Assembly: GCF_900105245.1 (NCBI RefSeq)
Contig: NZ_FNSZ01000001.1
Coordinates: forward strand, 7,872,001 to 7,936,000
Length of the DNA stretch: 64,000 nt
Reading direction: 5' to 3'
From: Streptomyces sp. 1222.5
GTDB lineage: Bacteria; Actinomycetota; Actinomycetes; Streptomycetales; Streptomycetaceae
Every line of letters starts with the position of its first letter. The stretch's first letter is position 1. The position numbers and the translations under genes are program-made. Positions 57,521-64,000 of this stretch are shown one piece after another. The notes beneath the pieces are model-generated. The model made no database searches and had not been told where the DNA came from. It worked only from the letters and a program-made list of their open reading frames with translations.

Positions 57521-58138
57521 ATGCGCTCTGCCCGCATGCTCCTGGCCACGGCGGCCGCTTCGGCCGCCCTGGCCCTGGCCACCCCTGGCGCCGCGTTCGC
57601 CTCCCACGGCGGGGGCGAAGGAGGCCATGACGACTCCTCGTACAGCAAGGAGCAAGGCTCCGACGGTGACCACGACAAGGGCTCCGGCGAGGACCACGAC
57701 AAGGACTACAGCAAGGAGGACGGCGGCGGCCGCGATCACGACAAGCCGCGCGGCGGAATGCACACGGGTGGCGGAGCGCTCGCCACGGTGCTGACGAGCG
57801 ACGACTGGGGCTCGGGCGGCGACGACAGCCGCTTCGACCCTGACAGCTACCGCGACAAGGGTGACAAGGGCGATAAGGAAGAGAAGGGTGACAAGGGAGA
57901 TAAGGGCGGCAAGGGTGACAAGGGCGACCGGGACGAGGACAGCGGTCGCGACAAGGACGACTGGGGCGGCGGCGGTGGCGGCGGTGGCGACCACGACAAG
58001 CCGCGTGGTGGCATGCACACCGGTGGTGGCGCGCTCGCCACGCCCGGTGTCACCACGGGAGGACTGGCCGTGCTGGCCGTAGGGGCCACCGGCATGTACG
58101 CGCTGCGTCGCAAGAAGGCCGCTCAGCCGGCGTCCTGA
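57521..58138 (+). CDS. Secreted collagen-like, Asp/Lys/Gly-rich surface protein (predicted sortase substrate)
   Basis: A 205-aa low-complexity surface protein. The signal peptide (MLLATAAASAALALATPG) is followed by Asp, His, Lys and Gly-rich repeats, including a GDKGDK collagen-like run (about residues 115-140). A block, HDKPRGGMHTGGGALAT, occurs twice (about 80 and 160). The C-terminus has ALATPGVTTGG, a hydrophobic span LAVLAVGATGMYAL and a basic RRKK tail: the layout of a sortase sorting signal, though not LPxTG. A class F sortase gene follows 149 bp later and probably anchors this protein. The highly charged repeats may bind cations or form an outer layer. Confidence 0.8.
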   Translation: MRSARMLLATAAASAALALATPGAAFASHGGGEGGHDDSSYSKEQGSDGDHDKGSGEDHDKDYSKEDGGGRDHDKPRGGMHTGGGALATVLTSDDWGSGGDDSRFDPDSYRDKGDKGDKEEKGDKGDKGGKGDKGDRDEDSGRDKDDWGGGGGGGGDHDKPRGGMHTGGGALATPGVTTGGLAVLAVGATGMYALRRKKAAQPAS

Positions 58139-58287
58139 CGGGGCGGCAGCCCAGGGGCTGCGGACGCCGCCGGCGCGACACCGTGCCGGCGGCCCGCGCC
58201 GCCTGAGACCCCCTCCGCGCCGCCCGCGGCGTACCGTCCTCCCCGCCCCGATCCCCGCGCTGCCGTGCCCGAGTGAGGTGGTTTCCG

Positions 58288-58959
58288 ATGGCAGCAGACC
58301 CGTCCTCCCCGAACCCCGCCGAACCGGCACCCGACGAGCCGGACGCCGGCCGCGGTGGGCGGCTGGCCCTCTGGGGCGTGGTGATCGCCGTGCTCGCCGT
58401 GAGCGTGTTCGGCGGCCACCGCTCCTCCGGCGACACGCCCGAACCACCCCGGGCCCAGGGCTCCAAGGCCGCCGTCCAGGACGACCCGCGCCAGGCGGAC
58501 AAGGCCCTGTCCCACTCCGCCCCCACCCGGCTGCTGATCCCCAAGATCGCGGTGGACGCTCCGTTCACGACCCTGTCGATCGGCCCCACCGGCCAGCTCG
58601 AACCCCCGCCCGCGGGCGACACCAACCTCGTGGGCTGGTACGCCAAGGGCGCCTCACCCGGCGAGCAGGGCACCGCGATCATCGCCGGACACGTCGACAC
58701 GACGACGTCCGCGGCCGTCTTCGCCAATCTCGACGAGCTGGAGGAGGGTGACACGTTCACGGTGGACCGCGCCGACGGACGGACGGCGGAGTTCGTGGTG
58801 GACGACGCCGAGAACTTCCCGAAGGACGACTTCCCCAGCAAGCGGGTCTACGCCGACACCTCGCGCCCCGAGGTCCGGCTGATCACCTGCTCCGGGGACT
58901 ACGACCACTCCGTGCGGGACTACACCGAGAACCTGGTCGTCTTCGCCCACCTGGTGTGA
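58288..58959 (+). CDS. Class F sortase
   Basis: A 223-aa membrane-anchored transpeptidase. An N-terminal membrane span (LALWGVVIAVLAVSVFGG) is followed by an 80-residue linker and the sortase domain with His135 in IAGHVDT, Cys201 in LITCSGDYD and Arg210 in HSVRDY. The small size and TLXTC-type LITC pattern fit class F (actinobacterial). It should anchor the preceding gene product to peptidoglycan or polymerise it. The ATG at 58288 has GAGGTGG six bases upstream; a GTG at 58273 is less likely. Confidence 0.88.
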   Translation: MAADPSSPNPAEPAPDEPDAGRGGRLALWGVVIAVLAVSVFGGHRSSGDTPEPPRAQGSKAAVQDDPRQADKALSHSAPTRLLIPKIAVDAPFTTLSIGPTGQLEPPPAGDTNLVGWYAKGASPGEQGTAIIAGHVDTTTSAAVFANLDELEEGDTFTVDRADGRTAEFVVDDAENFPKDDFPSKRVYADTSRPEVRLITCSGDYDHSVRDYTENLVVFAHLV

Positions 58960-58980
58960 GCCGGCCGGCACGGCCGCGGC

Positions 58981-60147
58981 TCAGGCGGCCCGTTCGGCGA
59001 AGGGGCCGCCCGCCGCGAAGGCCCGGTCCGCGAACCGCTCGCCGATGCGGCGGTGGGCCGCCGCGTCCGGGTGGAGGCCGTCGGGCAGCGGCAGCTCGGC
59101 GAAGTCGGCCTCGCCGTACAGCTCACGGCCGTCGAGGTGGTGCAGCCGCGGGTCGTCGGCCGCGCGCTCGCGGACGATACGGGACAGCTCCTCCCGGATC
59201 ACGCCCAGGGTGAGCTTTCCGGCGGCCCTCTCCGCCGGGTCGCCCGCCGCCCGGAACCGCAGCCGCCCCTCGCTCAGGGCGGACAGGTCGGGGAGGGTCG
59301 GGCCCGGGGTGTCCTCGTGGATGGGGCACAGGATCGGTGAGACGACGAGCAGCGGAGTTGCGGGGTGCCCTTCCCTGACGGTGTCGAGGAAGCCGTGCAC
59401 GGCGGGGCCGAAGGCCCGCAGCCGCATCAGGTCGGTGTTCACCACGTTGATGCCGATCTTGACGCTGATCAGGTCGGCGGGGGTGTCGCGCAGCGCGCGG
59501 GCCGCGAACGGATCGAGCAGGGCGCTGCCGCCCAGCCCCAGGTTGATCAGTTCCACGCCGCCGAGGGACGCGGCGAGCGCCGGCCAGGTGGTGGTGGGAC
59601 TCGCCGCGTCGGAGCCGTGGCTGATCGAGCTGCCGTGATGCAGCCACACCTTCCGGCCGCGGTCGGGTACGGGCTCCACGGGCGCGTCGGTGCGCAGTGC
59701 GACCAGTTCGGTCGTCTCGTTGTGCGGCAGCCAGATCTCGACGTCCTTGACGGCGTCGGACAGCCCGGCGAAGCGCACGGTGGCGACCGGGCCGGGGCGG
59801 TGCTCGGCCCTGCCGGTGCTCATGTCGATCGTGAGCGTGTTCCCACCGGTGACCGTGGCACTGCCGGTCGCGCGTCCGTCCACGAGCAGGTCGTAGACGC
59901 CGTCCGGGCGGGCCGGCGCGCCCGCGTACACCCGCTTGGTCGGCAGGGTGTCCAGCTCGACGGCGGTGGCGCGGGTCCGGAAGGCGAGCCGGACGCCGGA
60001 GGGCTGAGACTCCGCCAGGGCCAGCTGCGGATCGGCGCACTGGGCGCGGGCCCGGGCGGGCAGCCGGTGCGGCAGCAGTCCGTGTGCGGTGCGCTCCAGG
60101 TCGAGGGCGCCGCGGACGAGCTCGGGGGTGAGGGGAGTGGTGTACAT
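58981..60147 (-). CDS. SGNH/GDSL-type hydrolase (lipase/esterase)
   Basis: A 388-aa hydrolase. The first about 190 residues form a carbohydrate-esterase-like beta domain; the SGNH domain follows. Block I is VWLHHGSSISHGSD (Ser nucleophile), LINLGLGGSALLDP gives the Gly block, KIGINVVNTDL the Asn block and DGLHPDAAAHRRIGERFAD the Asp-x-x-His catalytic pair. It is likely an acyl- or acetyl-esterase. There is no signal peptide, so it is probably cytoplasmic. It lies 23 bp after the TetR gene, in one operon. The ATG at 60147 is one of few starts. Confidence 0.87.
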   Translation of the reverse strand: MYTTPLTPELVRGALDLERTAHGLLPHRLPARARAQCADPQLALAESQPSGVRLAFRTRATAVELDTLPTKRVYAGAPARPDGVYDLLVDGRATGSATVTGGNTLTIDMSTGRAEHRPGPVATVRFAGLSDAVKDVEIWLPHNETTELVALRTDAPVEPVPDRGRKVWLHHGSSISHGSDAASPTTTWPALAASLGGVELINLGLGGSALLDPFAARALRDTPADLISVKIGINVVNTDLMRLRAFGPAVHGFLDTVREGHPATPLLVVSPILCPIHEDTPGPTLPDLSALSEGRLRFRAAGDPAERAAGKLTLGVIREELSRIVRERAADDPRLHHLDGRELYGEADFAELPLPDGLHPDAAAHRRIGERFADRAFAAGGPFAERAA

Positions 60148-60170
60148 GGTGTGTGCCTGTGTCCGGTGGG

Positions 60171-60749
60171 TCAGGGTGTGGTGGCGCCGGGCCAGTTGCG
60201 CAGCAGGGCGTCGAGGGCGTCGAGGATCCGGGTCCACGACTCCTGCGAATCGGGGGCGCTGTGGCTGAATCCGCCGGCGCTCTCCAGGCTGACGTAGCCG
60301 TGGAAGACGCTGCCGAGCAGCCGGACCGCATGGGTCTGGTCCGGCTCGGACAGGTCGTAGCCCCGCAGGATCGCCCGGGTCATCTGCGCGTGCCGGCCGC
60401 CGGCGCTCGTGGCCGCCGCCTCCGCGTCCAGCGGGTGGCGGGCCGCCGCGTAGCGGCCGGGGTGTTCGCGGGCGTAGTCGCGGTAGACGTCGGCGAAGGC
60501 GGTGAGGGCGTCCTTGCCGGCCCGGCCCGCGAGCGCGTCGGCGGCGCGGTCCGCCAGCTCCGCCAGCGCGAGCAGGGCGATCCGCGTCTTGAGGTCCTGG
60601 GAGTTCCGCAGGTGCGAGTACAGGCTGGCCACCTTGACGTCGAAGCGCCGGGCCAGGGCGGAGACGGTCACCTGGTCGAATCCGACCTCGTCCGCCAGCT
60701 CGGCGCCCGCACGGACGAGGCGGTCGGTGGTCAGGCCTACGCGGACCAT
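60171..60749 (-). CDS. TetR-family regulator with a TetR_C_33-type ligand domain
   Basis: A 192-aa TetR regulator. The HTH is at about residues 8-55 (LVRAGAELADEVGFDQVTVS ... VKVASLYSHLRNSQDL) and the C-terminal region has RLLGSVFHGYVSLESAGGFS. It precedes and is close to the SGNH hydrolase, so that enzyme is likely its main target. A perfect palindrome 39 bp upstream of its start suggests autoregulation. Confidence 0.88.
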   Translation of the reverse strand: MVRVGLTTDRLVRAGAELADEVGFDQVTVSALARRFDVKVASLYSHLRNSQDLKTRIALLALAELADRAADALAGRAGKDALTAFADVYRDYAREHPGRYAAARHPLDAEAAATSAGGRHAQMTRAILRGYDLSEPDQTHAVRLLGSVFHGYVSLESAGGFSHSAPDSQESWTRILDALDALLRNWPGATTP

Positions 60750-60787
60750 AAGAGATCTCCCCTCTGACGTAAGGGATTATGCAGCTT

Positions 60788-60802
60788 CCTAAAGTCTTTA
60801 GG
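60788..60802. promoter_or_regulatory. Palindromic operator for the TetR/SGNH operon
   Basis: CCTAAAGTCTTTAGG has perfect 7-bp arms around a central T. It lies 39 bp upstream of the TetR start and about 125 bp upstream of the divergent LysR start. Palindromes of this size are typical TetR sites. Confidence 0.7.
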
Positions 60803-60926
60803 CAAATGTTGGCTGACCTGCGACTTGATCCGCTCGGGGCACAATGGAACGCTTCCCTCGCCGGCCGTGACCCCGGCCGGAGAAGGCAGTGGGCACCGGT
60901 GCGGGGCGGAAACGGGGAGTGGACGG

Positions 60927-61880
60927 ATGGAGCTGGAGCTTCGGCATCTGCGGGTGCTGTGCGCGATCGCCGACGCGGGCAGTGTGGGCCGCGCCGCCGC
61001 ACAGCTCGGTTACTCGCAGCCCGCCGTCAGCACCCAGCTGCGCCGCATCGAGCGCCATCTGGGCGAGCCGCTCTTCGAACGCGGCACGAGCGGCGTGCGC
61101 CCGACCCGCTACGGCGCCGAGGTGGTGGCCCAGGCCCGTGACGTGCTGGCCCGGGCCGACGCCATCGGTCACCGCCCGGCCGCCGAGCGGCCCCGCAGCA
61201 CCCTGCGCGTGGCGGCGACCAACTCGCCGATGCTCTCCGGCACCCTGTCCCGCGTCCGTGCCCGGCTGCCGGAACTGTCCCTGTCGGTCCACAGTGTCTA
61301 CGCCTCCTCCCGCATCGTGGAACTCCTGGAGGAGGGCGCCGCGGACATCGCCATCGCCGCCGACTATCCGGGCATGGAGCTGCGGCATTCGGGCGGGGTC
61401 CGGCACCGGGGGATCGTCACCGAGCCGACGTTCGTCGCGCTGCCGTCCCGGCACCGGCTCCGGCAGAGCGCCCAGGTGCAGCTCGCCGACCTGGCGGCCG
61501 ACGAATGGTTCGTGACCCCGGACGACGGCGCCGGCTGGCCCGGGGTGTTCTACGACGCCTGCGCCGCCGCCGGATTCACCCCGGTGACCGTGCACGAGTT
61601 CCTCGGCGACCAGACCCAGCTGCAGAGCATGATCGCCGACGGGCTCGGGGTGTCGCTGGTGCAGCCGACGCTGCGGCCCATCCCGCACGTCGTCGTGAAG
61701 CCGCTGGCCGGCTCCCCGTTGTGGTGCCGCTATGTGCTGGTCTGGCGGCCCGGCAGGGTCACCGAAGACGTGGTGGAGACGGTGTTCCAGTCCGCCACGG
61801 CCGCCTACCGCGATCTGGTGGCGCAGGCGCCTCATCTGCGGACGTGGGCCTCGCGGATCTGGAGCGTGGCCGGGGCGTAG
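60927..61880 (+). CDS. LysR-family transcriptional regulator
   Basis: A 317-aa LysR protein. The N-terminal winged helix holds LRHLRVLCAIADAGSVGRAA and SQPAVSTQLRRIERHLGEPLF (residues 5-60); the effector domain begins near 90 and ends with RYVLVWRPGRVTED. GGGGAG precedes the ATG. Divergent from the TetR/SGNH operon. Its target could be that operon, or the collagenase gene just downstream. Confidence 0.88.
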   Translation: MELELRHLRVLCAIADAGSVGRAAAQLGYSQPAVSTQLRRIERHLGEPLFERGTSGVRPTRYGAEVVAQARDVLARADAIGHRPAAERPRSTLRVAATNSPMLSGTLSRVRARLPELSLSVHSVYASSRIVELLEEGAADIAIAADYPGMELRHSGGVRHRGIVTEPTFVALPSRHRLRQSAQVQLADLAADEWFVTPDDGAGWPGVFYDACAAAGFTPVTVHEFLGDQTQLQSMIADGLGVSLVQPTLRPIPHVVVKPLAGSPLWCRYVLVWRPGRVTEDVVETVFQSATAAYRDLVAQAPHLRTWASRIWSVAGA

Positions 61881-61917
61881 CGGCACGGCGGCGGGCGCCG
61901 CGATGTTATGAGCGGTC

Positions 61918-61938
61918 TGTGTCATGTGCTATGTCACA
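61918..61938. promoter_or_regulatory. Imperfect palindrome upstream of the collagenase gene
   Basis: TGTGTCAT-GTGCT-ATGTCACA has one mismatch between its 8-bp arms. It lies about 90 bp upstream of the collagenase start, in its likely promoter. A regulator is not identified; the adjacent LysR protein is possible. Confidence 0.4.
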
Positions 61939-62027
61939 CGCCATTGTTGGGTGGACCGTCCGCTGAGACAGTGCCTCACACGCCTCAACACCCCACAGAG
62001 GCGCGCCCCTTCGTGGAGGAACCCCAG

Positions 62028-63983
62028 ATGCGCCATCACTTCGCGCTGCCCGGAAGCGGGCCCGGTCGCACGGTCAGACGCGCGGCCGGGGCCGTCGCCG
62101 TCTGCGCCACCGTGGCCGGCCTGCTGTCCGGCCCGGCCGTGGCGGCACCCCAGCCCCCCGCCCGCACGGCCGCCGCACCCGGCAGGAACGCGGTCGCCCA
62201 GCCGTCACCGGCCGGTGCGACCACCCCCGCCTCCGAGCGGCCCGGCACCCCGCCCCGGCGCCCGAGCCCGGCCCAACTCCCGCCCCAGGCCTTACCTCTG
62301 ACGGCACCCCCGGCGAAGGGGCACGGCGTCAAAGCGGCCTCCTGCACCCCGGCCGACTTCGGCAGCCGTACCGGTCCTGCCCTCGTCGCCTTCGTGAAGG
62401 CCGCCACGACGGACTGCGTCAACACCCTCTTCGCGGTCACCGGCAGCAGCGGGCACGACGTGTTCCGGCAGGCGCAGATGCTCACCGTGGCGAACGCGTA
62501 CACGAGCACGGCCGCGCGGTACCGCGGTGACAACTCCGGCAGCCTGGAGCAACTCGTCCTGTTCCTGCGGGCCGGCTACTACGTGCAGTTCAACCATCCC
62601 GCAGACGTGGGCCCGTACACCTCCCGGCTCACCGGCGCCGTCAGGGCCGGCCTGGACACCTTCTTCGCCCGGCCCCGCTCCCGTGACGTCAGCGCCGCCA
62701 ACGGCGACATCCTGGGCGAGACGGTCGTCCTCACCGACAGCGCCGACCAGCAGGGCCGCTACCTGTACGTGTACCGGCGGCTGCTGAACGACTACGACAG
62801 CTCCTACGACTCGCTCGACAGCATGGTCAGGGCGGTCAACGACGTCTACACGCCCCTGTGGCGCGGCAACTGGAACCCCGCGTACGTCCAGGCGGTCGAG
62901 GCCGACCCGCGGGTCATCGACACCCTGTACGACTTCGCGCTGGCCAACACCGACCAGCTCGGCACGAGTCTGGCCTTCCTGGACTCCAACGCCGGGATGA
63001 ACGTGGCCCGTTACGTCGAGCACACCGGACTACGGGACCTGGCTGGCCCGTTGGCCAAGGATCTGCTGGACCGGACGGCGATCACCGGTCCCACGGCCGG
63101 GCTGTGGGTGGCGGTGGCCACGCAGGCCGCCTACTACGACGCCGCCGACTGCGCCTACTACGACGTCTGCGGCCTCCCCGACAAGCTCGACAAGGCCGTC
63201 CTGCCCGTCACCCACCGATGCGACGGCGACGTCAGCGTCCGCGCCCAGGCGCTGACCGCCGCCGACCTCGACGCCGCCTGCGCCAGTGTGCTGCGCCAGG
63301 ACGCCTACTTCCGCTCGCTCGTGCGGGCCGGCGGTCCCATACCCGGCCAGTACGCCTCCACCCTCCGGCTCGTGGTGTTCGCGAGCCGCGCGGACTACCA
63401 GATGTACGCCGGCGCGATGTACGGCATCAGCACCGACAACGGCGGCATGACGCTGGGCGGCGACCCGTCGGACCCGGCCAACCGGCCCATGTCGATCATG
63501 TACCAGAAGGACTACGACGACGGCTTCCCGGCGCGCGTCTGGAACCTCAACCACGAGTACACGCACTTCCTCGACGGCCGCGACGACATGAAGGGCGACT
63601 TCGGCCGGCAGATATCGGTGCCGGACGTGTGGTGGATCGAGGGCCTCGCCGAGTACGTCTCCTACGGCTACCGCGGCATCGCCGACGACCAGGCCGTCCA
63701 GGAGGCCGGCCGGCACACGTACCGGCTGAGCACCCTGTTCGAGAACACGTACGACAACAGCGACACCACCCGCGTCTATCCGTGGGGCTACCTCGCCGTG
63801 CGCTACATGCTGGAGCGGCATCCCGACGACGTCCAGCGCATGCTCGCCCGCTTCCGCGTCGGTGACTACGCCGGCGGATACGCCGTCTACCACGACGGCA
63901 TCGGCACCCGCTACGACGCCGACTTCGACCAGTGGCTCACGGCGTGCGCCGCGGGCGCCTGTGCCAGGCCGGCCGCGGCCTGA
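62028..63983 (+). CDS. Secreted M9-type collagenase/gluzincin metalloprotease
   Basis: A 651-aa secreted protease. The signal peptide (RRAAGAVAVCATVAGLLSGP) ends near AVAAPQ, with a Pro/Ala-rich linker to about 100. The N-terminal activator-like half precedes the catalytic domain, which has the zinc motif HEYTH (His509, Glu510, His513) in NLNHEYTHFLDGRD and the third ligand glutamate in WWIEGLAEYVSY. Layout and motif fit M9 collagenases without the C-terminal collagen-binding domains. GGAGGAACCCCAG precedes the ATG, preferred to one at 61908. It would degrade collagen-like or other extracellular protein. Confidence 0.87.
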   Translation: MRHHFALPGSGPGRTVRRAAGAVAVCATVAGLLSGPAVAAPQPPARTAAAPGRNAVAQPSPAGATTPASERPGTPPRRPSPAQLPPQALPLTAPPAKGHGVKAASCTPADFGSRTGPALVAFVKAATTDCVNTLFAVTGSSGHDVFRQAQMLTVANAYTSTAARYRGDNSGSLEQLVLFLRAGYYVQFNHPADVGPYTSRLTGAVRAGLDTFFARPRSRDVSAANGDILGETVVLTDSADQQGRYLYVYRRLLNDYDSSYDSLDSMVRAVNDVYTPLWRGNWNPAYVQAVEADPRVIDTLYDFALANTDQLGTSLAFLDSNAGMNVARYVEHTGLRDLAGPLAKDLLDRTAITGPTAGLWVAVATQAAYYDAADCAYYDVCGLPDKLDKAVLPVTHRCDGDVSVRAQALTAADLDAACASVLRQDAYFRSLVRAGGPIPGQYASTLRLVVFASRADYQMYAGAMYGISTDNGGMTLGGDPSDPANRPMSIMYQKDYDDGFPARVWNLNHEYTHFLDGRDDMKGDFGRQISVPDVWWIEGLAEYVSYGYRGIADDQAVQEAGRHTYRLSTLFENTYDNSDTTRVYPWGYLAVRYMLERHPDDVQRMLARFRVGDYAGGYAVYHDGIGTRYDADFDQWLTACAAGACARPAAA

Positions 63984-64000
63984 CCCACGCGCGCGCAACG

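Noticed and set aside
1..64000. tRNA, rRNA, riboswitch, insertion sequence, integrase or prophage genes
   Set aside because: No cloverleaf, rRNA, transposase or phage-type sequence was noticed on either strand; short RNAs without strong features could still be missed.

Overview
The window looks like chromosome of a Streptomyces or close relative. The GC content is very high, third codon positions are almost all G or C, many genes start with GTG behind GGAGG-type sites, and the families are typical of streptomycetes: SpoIIE-type phosphatases, SAV_5884-type graspetide genes, a GH64 glucanase under a GAGCGCTC operator, a class F sortase, an SCO6745-family protein and LigD fragments. I see no rRNA, tRNA, CRISPR array, insertion sequence or phage gene. 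About 57 genes are annotated, plus two remnants and a set of candidate operators and terminators.

Left part (1-16746), two catabolic blocks. On the minus strand a polyamine uptake and breakdown operon runs potD-potB-potC-potA-amine oxidase-aldehyde dehydrogenase, and ends beside the start of a hemC paralogue cut by the window edge. Upstream of it a Rieske oxygenase gene faces a plus-strand run: small unknown protein, NuoF-like flavoprotein, single-cluster ferredoxin, NDP-forming acyl-CoA synthetase, two paralogous acyl-CoA dehydrogenases, 3-hydroxyacyl-CoA dehydrogenase and a TetR regulator. Two near-identical GACTAA-N4-TTAGT(C/T) palindromes lie between the divergent starts, so the set is probably one TetR-controlled regulon that oxidises an unknown carboxylic acid or quaternary amine.

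Middle part (16783-50750), mixed accessory genes. These include an NLP/NPP1 protein, separate LigD-type ligase and phosphoesterase genes, a DMT exporter with a divergent LysR gene, an HTH-membrane-DUF2690 protein, a BCP peroxiredoxin, a large PAS-GAF-PP2C-HATPase phosphatase, an aldo/keto reductase with its own XRE regulator, a TauD-type dioxygenase, an LLM flavoenzyme, a secreted metallophosphoesterase, LtrA, a secreted M4 metalloprotease, a secreted GH64 glucanase, a dienelactone hydrolase, a YrdC-like protein, a PucR-type regulator, a P450, a secreted serine hydrolase, a class III aminotransferase with an Lrp regulator, a membrane SpoIIE phosphatase and a GNAT protein preceded by a tiny reading frame.

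Right part (50759-63983) holds the most interesting genes. A graspetide (ATP-grasp RiPP) pair, precursor plus maturase, has no visible methyltransferase. It lies about 1.3 kb from a cyclodipeptide synthase whose stop codon overlaps the start of a P450. That synthase-P450 pair closely resembles Mycobacterium tuberculosis Rv2275 and CYP121 (cyclo-Tyr-Tyr synthase and mycocyclosin synthase), but two pocket residues of the P450 appear changed. Next come an SCO6745-family gene behind a perfect palindrome, a collagen-like surface protein with a class F sortase, an SGNH hydrolase with its TetR regulator, a LysR regulator and a secreted M9-type collagenase.

All family names rest on reading motifs by eye and recalling family sequences; no database search was possible.
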